Assembly (NCBI GenBank): GCA_937925895.1 | Contig: CALANC010000262.1 | Location: 1 to 15,979 of the forward strand | Length of the DNA: 15,979 nucleotides | Direction: 5' to 3' | Origin: an uncultured Desulfobacterales bacterium | GTDB lineage: Bacteria; Desulfobacterota; Desulfobacteria; Desulfobacterales; UBA11574 | Part shown: in pieces, positions 1 to 5,903 of the stretch | Layout: each line of letters starts with the position of its first letter | Numbering within the stretch: position 1 is the first letter of the stretch | Position numbers and translations under genes: made by a program | Notes under the pieces: model-generated | Seen by the model: only the letters and a program-made list of their open reading frames with translations | What the model was told of the DNA's origin: nothing | Databases searched by the model: none

Positions 1-851
1 TCTTCACCTTCTGGTTTTTTCATGATTTCTTCAGGATCAATCAGATCATCATAAGAAAAGTAAACCGGCTTTAGCGGCTCACCCGGCTTGCCGAAATCAG
101 GAGGTTCAATTGGGTCACCCGGTCCCGGTATGGGAATAAAGTCCATTTTCATCCGTTCCCGCTCAGCAGACGAAACAAACACGGGTATGGTCGGAAGTTC
201 GCCCTTCTTAACCTCGGAACGCTGGTTGCTGTTGAGAATGGTCGGCTTGGCATCCGGTTTGGCTATGCTCACGATCTCCAACTGGGAACCTCCAAGTTCA
301 AGGGCCGTCACTATCGTAGTCGCCAATGTCCCCTCAATGATAAAGTCAGAGCCCCTCACACCAACAACTGCCGTCTCTGTCTTGATCTTAACGTCGGATT
401 GCTTAAGATCCACCAGTTTCTTGACCCAAAAACGCGTCTTGCCCACCAGTTTGAAAAAAGAAAAACGCCTTTTCTTCTTCTTATGATACACACTCTGATT
501 GATAACCACCCGGGTTTCACTCGCCAGGCTCAATATGCTGCCGTCATTCAATGCCAATTTGGCCCGACCATCTTTGCCCGTGACGATAATATCACCCTGA
601 AAAAGCGGTAGATCTTTCTTGGCCAAATAACCGCGTAACATATCGGCGTGCATGACCACGACCCGGCCTTCAACCACCTGAATAAGCCCTACCGACAACC
701 CGTTTCCCGGCTGAAAATCCTCCTCGATGACCAGATCCTGTGGCAGCAACGTCTCGGAAGATAACTTCTCGAGGGCAAAACCATTTCCTGCCACAAAAAG
801 AAGCGTTAAAGCACAGCATATATACACCGTTCTTTTTTGGAATACTCTCAT
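1..851 (-). CDS. Secreted FecR-domain protein (C-terminus beyond window)
   Basis: 283 codons are visible from ATG at 851; the frame stays open to the left edge, so the gene is partial. An AGGAG ribosome binding site (859-863) lies 7 bases before the ATG. The N-terminus is a signal peptide (basic residues, hydrophobic core, GNGFA cleavage region near residue 26). A FecR-type domain spans about residues 60-165: GDIIVTGKDGRAKLALNDGS, then a Lys-rich stretch, a GKTRFWVKK segment and the family hallmark AVVGVRGSDF. A Pro-rich linker follows. This secreted form lacks the transmembrane anti-sigma layout of true FecR, so iron signalling is not implied; such domains occur in envelope proteins of unknown role. 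It starts 13 bases after the TPR-barrel gene stop and must be co-transcribed with it. Domain call confident, function unknown. Confidence 0.8.
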   Translation of the reverse strand, partial: MRVFQKRTVYICCALTLLFVAGNGFALEKLSSETLLPQDLVIEEDFQPGNGLSVGLIQVVEGRVVVMHADMLRGYLAKKDLPLFQGDIIVTGKDGRAKLALNDGSILSLASETRVVINQSVYHKKKKRRFSFFKLVGKTRFWVKKLVDLKQSDVKIKTETAVVGVRGSDFIIEGTLATTIVTALELGGSQLEIVSIAKPDAKPTILNSNQRSEVKKGELPTIPVFVSSAERERMKMDFIPIPGPGDPIEPPDFGKPGEPLKPVYFSYDDLIDPEEIMKKPEGE

Positions 852-864
852 TTTCAGACTCCTA

Positions 865-2346
865 TTAAAAGCTTACCGCCACAGATAGATTTGCCACATG
901 TCGTTTGTATTCATAGTCACTGATGTTTGAATCGTTTTTGGTGTAACTATACTCTCCCACAATGCGCAGCCAGTCATAAACCAGTTTGCGGGAGAGTGAT
1001 ACCAGGATATTGTATTTGTTATCCTCTCGACTCACACCGAAGATGGAGTTTACATTATCATAATCCTTGCGATAAAATTTCAAGGTGGCATTAAAAACAA
1101 GCTCCAATGGCATATTGAGGGATCCACCCAGCCGGGTTTTCAACTGGCCGAAGTATTGATCCGGATGGGAGGCGGTAACGTCCTCATAGCCAAGTCCGCC
1201 GAATAAATATCCCATCTGACCGCCCAAGCGGTAATAGAAATTCAAGAATCCCTCATGGGTATGGCCGTCCCGGTCTTCATCCTCAAAATATTTGTTACGA
1301 TAATAGCTGTAGGACAATTTGGTCACAAGATTCTCGTTGATCTTATATGACACTTCAGGTTTGAGGTGGTGCTTCATAATATAGCTGTCAGAATCAAGCC
1401 AGTAGTAGTTGGGGCTATAAGTAAAACCGAAAGTAAAAGGATTGAAGCGATACGTTGCATAAAGATCCAGAATGCTCCCGGTTAAATCATACTCATCCAA
1501 ATCTTCATGCCAGGTCTGATAATGATTGTAGCCGGCACCTAAGATATAATCCTGCCGGTTGACAACATTGTATCTGCCTGAGAAATACAACACTGCCATC
1601 CAATCCTCTTCATCGGCTACAACATCTTCGTCAACCGGTTCCAGCACGACATTGTCGTCATACTGTATGCCTAATTTCATGTAGACACTATAAGGCTTAA
1701 GCTTTTTTTGCTTTTCAATGGCTTCCAGTCTTTGGACGGCGGATTCTCTTAGAGATGCCTCTTTGGCGTTGTATTTTACATATTCAAGCTTTTTAACGGC
1801 ATTTTCCATATCCCCCATCTTTTGATGGCAGATACCGGCATAAAAATATCCCATGGCTTTAATACTGGGACTTTTTTCTGAAGCATTGATTAAATAATCC
1901 AACGCTTTTGAGTGCTCTTTTTGCATGTATAAGCTGACACCTGTATGATACAGGGCAAGTACGTTTGAAGGGTCCTCTTGGAAAACGTCTTCAAAAAGGT
2001 CAGCGGCCTTGGCATAATCTTGTACCTGGAAAAAACCTAAGGCCAGATCATATTTCAATCCCGGCACCTCAGGATTAACATCATAGGCCGGCTTGAGATG
2101 TGCCAATGCTTCATCATAACGTTTCATCTTCAGGTAGGTTTTCCCCATGTAATGATTGTAAGAAGGATTGTCGGGCATAAAAGTTAACGCCGCCTTCAGG
2201 CTCTTTTCAGCCTCCCCGTAATCACCGTCATCATAGGCAAAAACACCCAAGTCGTAGTAGGCTCTTCCCGCTTCTTCCGCAGCCGTTGCAACTGCTAAAA
2301 GCAAAACTAGGGAGAAAACAAAAACAAACTTGAATGATCTAGACAT
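865..2346 (-). CDS. TPR-repeat outer-membrane beta-barrel protein
   Basis: 493 residues from ATG, with GGGGG 7 bases upstream as a probable ribosome binding site. Residues 1-23 form a signal peptide ending in ATAA. Residues about 27-200 hold five TPR-like repeats (for example GDYGEAEKSLKAAL, KRYDEALAHLKPAY, QDYAKAADLFEDVF), a periplasmic protein-binding superhelix. From about 218 the sequence changes to alternating aromatic and polar strands, starting YSVYMKLGIQYDDNV and ending VANLSVAVSF; a terminal Phe after alternating hydrophobics is the usual outer-membrane assembly signal. Periplasmic TPR plus C-terminal barrel of this length resembles surface lipoprotein assembly modifier (Slam/DUF560) proteins and, more loosely, exopolysaccharide exporters. 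No obvious lipoprotein client is visible. It is first in a unit with the FecR-domain gene. Architecture confident, substrate unknown. Confidence 0.8.
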   Translation of the reverse strand: MSRSFKFVFVFSLVLLLAVATAAEEAGRAYYDLGVFAYDDGDYGEAEKSLKAALTFMPDNPSYNHYMGKTYLKMKRYDEALAHLKPAYDVNPEVPGLKYDLALGFFQVQDYAKAADLFEDVFQEDPSNVLALYHTGVSLYMQKEHSKALDYLINASEKSPSIKAMGYFYAGICHQKMGDMENAVKKLEYVKYNAKEASLRESAVQRLEAIEKQKKLKPYSVYMKLGIQYDDNVVLEPVDEDVVADEEDWMAVLYFSGRYNVVNRQDYILGAGYNHYQTWHEDLDEYDLTGSILDLYATYRFNPFTFGFTYSPNYYWLDSDSYIMKHHLKPEVSYKINENLVTKLSYSYYRNKYFEDEDRDGHTHEGFLNFYYRLGGQMGYLFGGLGYEDVTASHPDQYFGQLKTRLGGSLNMPLELVFNATLKFYRKDYDNVNSIFGVSREDNKYNILVSLSRKLVYDWLRIVGEYSYTKNDSNISDYEYKRHVANLSVAVSF

Positions 2347-2507
2347 AGCTAAACCCCCATTTTACATTATCTTATTTTGTCATTGAGAGCAATTTTGTAA
2401 GTATAGTACATCCACCAGAAGGCTGAATATGATTAGATGTTGGGTTTTATTAAAGATTATTCGTAACACATTGCGCGTTGAGATTGAAATATTAAAATAT
2501 AGCTCAA

Positions 2508-2556
2508 AACTCGTAACCCGAAATTGCAACGGGTTTACAACATTCTATTGCGAGTT
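2508..2556. repeat. Nested inverted repeat
   Basis: The outer arms AACTCG (2508-2513) and CGAGTT (2551-2556) match perfectly. The inner arms GTAACCCG (2513-2520) and CGGGTTTAC (2530-2538) pair over 8 bp with one bulged T and a 9-base loop. Read on the minus strand it contains CCCGTTGC. It has no T-run, so it is a poor intrinsic terminator; it may be a small dispersed repeat or an RNA stem. Confidence 0.45.
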
Positions 2557-2625
2557 AGATAATCAATCGGTTTTTCATGTTATGGGCTTCTGTCTGTAAT
2601 AGTTGGATAAGAACACGATTTGGGA

Positions 2626-2641
2626 CCCGGTTAGCAACGGG
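2626..2641. repeat. Second copy of CCCGTTGC-type inverted repeat
   Basis: CCCG and CGGG arms enclose GTTAGCAA. On the minus strand this reads CCCGTTGCTAACCGGG and shares the CCCGTTGC start and CGGGT end with the stem at 2517-2534. It lies about 70 bases past the stop codon of the hydantoinase-like gene. The short stem means low certainty about function. Confidence 0.35.
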
Positions 2642-2711
2642 ATATTTTGTAATTATTTAAATCGTTTATAATTCTTTGTCAAGTTGTTTTCCCAGAAGTT
2701 AACTATTCTCA

Positions 2712-4736
2712 TTACTCAGGATCCGGCAGAAGAACCAGGTCAGGATGCCCGGTTAACTGGGCGATCATACTGCGCTCCACGAAAATTCCCTTTCCCTGGG
2801 GAGTGCTTACCGTTCGATCCTTTGTCTTTATTTTTACGGCGGTTTGGCTGGTTCCGGCAATCCGTCCTACCTTGCGCACTTTTCTTTTTAACTCTTTCTG
2901 GGCGTAGAAGTCAGCTTCCTTGAAGGTTTCAAAATGCCTTGCACCGGCCAATCCCTCAACCCGAAAACCGCCCCTGTAGTCGAACCTTATCTTCACCTGA
3001 CGTCGCACTTCGATATGGCTGGTAATCGCACCAATGGCATTGGCTACCTCGAGGTGCTCTGGGAGAAGGGCTTCGGTACCGAGCAGTTTTGCGGCTTGCG
3101 GCAGAAAATATTTTATGGGTGCACCGATGCCGATAATCGGACGATGAAGCTTGAAATGGATGCTATAGTGCTTGTTACCACTATTCAACAGATGATTCAT
3201 TAACATCTGACTGACCTCACCCAAATCCATTTCACCGGGCCTGTTCGCTGTGCATAGATGCTTCTTGATCAGTTCCAGGACAAGCTGTCGGACGATCCGG
3301 TCCAGCAGCATGGGAACCATTTGTTCCGGACTCAACCCGGCCAGGGCTGCAATGATGCCGCACATTTTGTGTGATGATTCGGCATTCCATAGGGCAAATT
3401 GTCCGTTAACATGCAACAAGTCCGTGGGCGTCAGACCGCATCGCTGAACGATGAAATGTCTTTCCAAACGGCTGACGGGAACCGCTCCCGGATGGATCGC
3501 CCCGGTTCGCTCTGCCAGTTCATTCAGGGCATGGGGACGTTCTTCGAGCAGCGCCAAAACTTCTCTCTCCGCCTGGTTCATATCCTGTTCTGTCCGACGA
3601 GCGGTCAAGGTGAAGAGATGTATCTCCCTTGATGATTCCGAATGAATATTGACCCGCTGTTGCAGGGACTCCAGGGCCGCATCCGGGCCCGGGGTTCGAT
3701 GACCCAACCATGCCACGGGTGCCACCCGGCGTGGGCCGATCTTAAAAACACCGTTTTCAAACGAAATCAGGCTGTCGCCGCCTAAGCCCACAGAACGAAT
3801 ATCCAGGGCCTTAACATGTGTGCGGGATCCTCCCACATGGGAACCACTTTCACAAATTTGTACCTTTCCGTCTGCAAGGGCGGCAGTATCGGTGGTCGTC
3901 CCGCCCATATCCACGACAATGGCATTTTTGCGGTTTACCAGGAACCGGGCACCAGCTACGCTGGCCGCCGGACCTGAAAGAATGGTCTCAACGGGTCTCT
4001 CCATGGCCATCTCACAGCTCATCAGCGAACCGTCTCCCTTTACGACCATCAGCGGAATGTTAATATCCAGGGCGGTGAGAACATTCTGAAAGTCCTTCAA
4101 CAGCTCCACAAATCTCGGCACAATCCGGGCGTTCAAGACGGCCGTTTGGGCGCGGGTGACGAAATTGAGTAGATCGGAGAGCTCATGCCCGCAAGTGACA
4201 AAGAGCCCGGTTTCATCTTTCAGGATGCGTTTGACATGTAATTCCTGCTCCGGGTTGATGGAACCGGCAAATCCTGATACGGCAAAAGCTTCTACACCGT
4301 TTTGTTTAACCATCTCACGGGCAACTTGCCGGATCTCGGCTTCATCAACCAATTCTGTGACTTCACCGGAAATCTCAAGTCGTCCCGAGATCACCGCTTT
4401 GGGTTCATAAGGAATATCTTTCTCTTCAAAAAGGCCGTAAGGCGGCATGATCAGCAGTCCCACATGTTGACCTTCCCCTTCCACAACGGCATTTGTTGCC
4501 AAAGTCGTCGACACGGCCGCCAAATCCGTTCGGGCCAATAGGTTTTTATCCAGTCCATCCAAGGTCTCCTTTATCCCCACGGTAAAATCCCATTTGGTCG
4601 TCAATGCCTTGTTTTTGCTAAGAACCATTCCGGCCAAAAAGTCATAGATCACTGCGTCGGTATAAGTGCCGCCTGCATCGATTCCCAGGCCCATCTTCAG
4701 CAACTGGTCATTCGATTGCTTCCCTTCCCACGGCAT
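2712..4736 (-). CDS. Hydantoinase/oxoprolinase-like ASKHA ATPase
   Basis: 674 residues. The ATG at 4736 is chosen because AAGGA lies 9 bases upstream; the alternative Met at residue 15 has no such site. Phosphate-binding motif GIDAGGTYTDA (18-28) opens the HyuA N-terminal domain. SGPAASVAGA (254-263), DMGGTTTDTA (276-285) and GLGGDS (317-322) belong to the Hydantoinase_A ATPase core, and GIGAPIKYFLP (536-546) with EVANAIGAITS (563-573) complete the nucleotide site. Between these halves, residues about 388-442 look like a winged helix (AEREVLALLEERP, ALNELAERTG, then GLTPTDLLHV). Family members hydrolyse ATP to open cyclic amides or act on other substrates, usually with a HyuB partner. No HyuB is visible here, so the substrate cannot be assigned. 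It appears to be transcribed alone. Confidence 0.75.
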   Translation of the reverse strand: MPWEGKQSNDQLLKMGLGIDAGGTYTDAVIYDFLAGMVLSKNKALTTKWDFTVGIKETLDGLDKNLLARTDLAAVSTTLATNAVVEGEGQHVGLLIMPPYGLFEEKDIPYEPKAVISGRLEISGEVTELVDEAEIRQVAREMVKQNGVEAFAVSGFAGSINPEQELHVKRILKDETGLFVTCGHELSDLLNFVTRAQTAVLNARIVPRFVELLKDFQNVLTALDINIPLMVVKGDGSLMSCEMAMERPVETILSGPAASVAGARFLVNRKNAIVVDMGGTTTDTAALADGKVQICESGSHVGGSRTHVKALDIRSVGLGGDSLISFENGVFKIGPRRVAPVAWLGHRTPGPDAALESLQQRVNIHSESSREIHLFTLTARRTEQDMNQAEREVLALLEERPHALNELAERTGAIHPGAVPVSRLERHFIVQRCGLTPTDLLHVNGQFALWNAESSHKMCGIIAALAGLSPEQMVPMLLDRIVRQLVLELIKKHLCTANRPGEMDLGEVSQMLMNHLLNSGNKHYSIHFKLHRPIIGIGAPIKYFLPQAAKLLGTEALLPEHLEVANAIGAITSHIEVRRQVKIRFDYRGGFRVEGLAGARHFETFKEADFYAQKELKRKVRKVGRIAGTSQTAVKIKTKDRTVSTPQGKGIFVERSMIAQLTGHPDLVLLPDPE

Positions 4737-4789
4737 TACTTCAATCCTTCCATTTTTTCACAAATCGTAACATCGTTAATTTTGATTTC

Positions 4790-4804
4790 CCAATTTATAA
4801 TTGG
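4790..4804 (-). promoter_or_regulatory. 15-bp palindrome upstream of the ASKHA gene
   Basis: CCAATT and AATTGG form perfect 6-bp arms around a 3-base centre, 54-68 bases before the ATG at 4736. On the minus strand the centre contains TATAAA, a plausible -10 hexamer, though no good -35 was found. Such overlap suggests a repressor operator, or simply an AT-rich promoter with chance symmetry. Confidence 0.35.
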
Positions 4805-4973
4805 TTCGGATTCAGCATATCTCATAATTTCCAAAAAAAATCAAAGAGATAAAACTCGCAACGGTGAGGTTGACGGAAGCTCGTTCCAATAGGTATTAGT
4901 TAAATACTTTTAAGCACTTTGCCGGAGGAAAGGTGACGATGAATTGGACCGTCTGGAAGTTAAGGTGTGAGGG

Positions 4974-5372
4974 TTAAATGTCAGATCGAGGTTTATCAAA
5001 TTCAACGCCGAATCCTTTTGAATCGACCCTAGCAATTCTGCCTTTGACTTTAACAAGTGCTCTGGATTCGGGGTGAAAAAAACTTATGAAAAGCTCTTTG
5101 TTAGCCGATAAGGGGGTTTTGGTTTCAAAATATAGTCCGCCGGCACTAAAATTTTTTATGAAATCTCTAAAAGAGAGGCCATCACTTTCAAAGAATGCAT
5201 AAATGGAAGTATTTTCCCTATGATTTTCTCTTTTGTCACGGAGTTTAGATTGTTGCCATTTCTCCAATCCTTTTAAAAGCCGTTGTATTTCTGTTTCGGA
5301 CATACTGGCAACTATTTCGGATATCCGACGCCGGGTCTCCATGATACGATAGTTATTATCATTATTTGTCAA
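4974..5372 (-). CDS. PilZ-domain c-di-GMP receptor protein
   Basis: 132 residues if translation starts at TTG 5372, chosen because GAGGA lies 6 bases upstream. The open frame extends to a TTG at 5438, but that start has no binding site and overlaps a promoter-like TTGACA; an ATG at 5342 also lacks a good site. Residues 25-47 form a charged helix. The c-di-GMP-binding signature is intact: R48-ENH-R52 and N74-F-S76-A-G-G79 (RxxxR and [D/N]xSxxG), followed by the beta-barrel strands (ALVKVKGRIARVDSKGFGVEF). No membrane segment or output domain follows, so it probably acts as a soluble adaptor binding another protein. The target, perhaps motility, polysaccharide or transcription, cannot be read from the context. 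It appears monocistronic. Confidence 0.75.
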   Translation of the reverse strand: MTNNDNNYRIMETRRRISEIVASMSETEIQRLLKGLEKWQQSKLRDKRENHRENTSIYAFFESDGLSFRDFIKNFSAGGLYFETKTPLSANKELFISFFHPESRALVKVKGRIARVDSKGFGVEFDKPRSDI

Positions 5373-5410
5373 TGCAGCTTCCTCAATGTTATAAATTGAA
5401 TTAGAACCTA

Positions 5411-5438
5411 ACAATATTAAAATCAGATAGGATGTCAA
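5411..5438 (-). promoter_or_regulatory. Candidate promoter for the PilZ gene
   Basis: On the minus strand a consensus TTGACA (5433-5438) is followed after 16 bases by TATTGT (5411-5416). Transcription would begin near 5404, giving a leader of about 30 bases before the TTG start at 5372. This also argues against starting translation at TTG 5438. Confidence 0.4.
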
Positions 5439-5502
5439 GTAATTTTAAGACTTTCAAATAATGATAAGAGCAGACCTTGTGAAATGACGGGAGTCTAATT
5501 GG

Positions 5503-5539
5503 AAAAAAATTCCAGCTATGTCGATGAGGCATCCTCGAC
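5503..5539 (-). terminator. Possible terminator of the metal operon
   Basis: Read on the minus strand, a stem of GTCGA/TCGAC arms (5520-5539) with an inner GG/CC pair precedes a run of seven T (5503-5509). The T-run starts 10 bases after the stem, farther than in a textbook intrinsic terminator. A near-perfect palindrome with CCGG ends and a TTTAAA core lies closer to the stop codon at 5569-5583. Confidence 0.3.
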
Positions 5540-5603
5540 TTTCGCTCAAGTGAGATTAAATTCAATAGCCGGATTTAAACCGGTGAGGGTCTGGTGCTTC
5601 CGA

Positions 5604-5861
5604 TCATTCGTAGCCATGTTGTGCACCCGCACATCTGACAATGGACTCCAGTTGATCGTTTCGATAGCAGGCCACTACTGAAATTGAACTTTTATTGGGC
5701 GTTCTTTTCAGTTTGTGAAGATATTCTACGGTGGCCTCTATAATCTCTTTATCCAGTTGAAAACGGTCTGCAAACTCCTCAATTGAATATTTACCCCATT
5801 CTTTCATTAACTGTTCAACCTGCTCGACTGTGGGCAATTTTTTTCCTTTAAGTTCACTCAT
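5604..5861 (-). CDS. Small HTH-like two-Cys protein of the metal operon
   Basis: 85 residues from ATG 5861, which has AAGGGA 6 bases upstream; an in-frame ATG at 5876 adds five residues. I do not recognise the family. Residues about 24-52 (YSIEEFADRFQLDKEIIEATVEYL) have the spacing of a helix-turn-helix, and the tail carries C65, C77 and H82. A small winged helix followed by Cys residues recalls FeoC-type accessory proteins, but no specific match is claimed. It lies 42 bases downstream of the Zn/Cd ATPase gene on the same strand with no terminator between, so it is probably the third gene of that operon. A metal-related regulatory or accessory role is a guess from position and Cys content. 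Confidence 0.6.
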   Translation of the reverse strand: MSELKGKKLPTVEQVEQLMKEWGKYSIEEFADRFQLDKEIIEATVEYLHKLKRTPNKSSISVVACYRNDQLESIVRCAGAQHGYE

Positions 5862-5903
5862 TGTTGTCCCTTTCATACGGATTCACCCCGCATGCCCCGC
5901 CCC

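Larger units (their letters stand above)
2347..2711. other. AT-rich intergenic gap (365 bp)
   Basis: No credible gene lies here. It separates the hydantoinase-like gene from the TPR-barrel gene, both on the minus strand, so it should hold the end of one transcript and the promoter of the next. A TATACT -10-like hexamer for the TPR-barrel gene lies on the minus strand at 2400-2405, without a convincing -35. Two related inverted repeats lie at 2508-2556 and 2626-2641. No hairpin followed by a T-run was found to end the upstream gene. Confidence 0.5.

Noticed and set aside
88..486. 132-residue plus-strand open frame
   Set aside because: It is antisense to the FecR-domain gene and low in complexity (Ser/Thr rich), as expected for a shadow.
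4939..4977. 12-codon plus-strand mini-frame with GGAGG 10 bases upstream of ATG
   Set aside because: It is too short to judge, the spacing to the site is long and it overlaps the PilZ stop; nothing suggests it is translated.
5499..5681. 60-residue plus-strand frame between PilZ and the small HTH-like gene
   Set aside because: It starts at TTG without a ribosome binding site and overlaps the 3' end of the small metal-operon gene.
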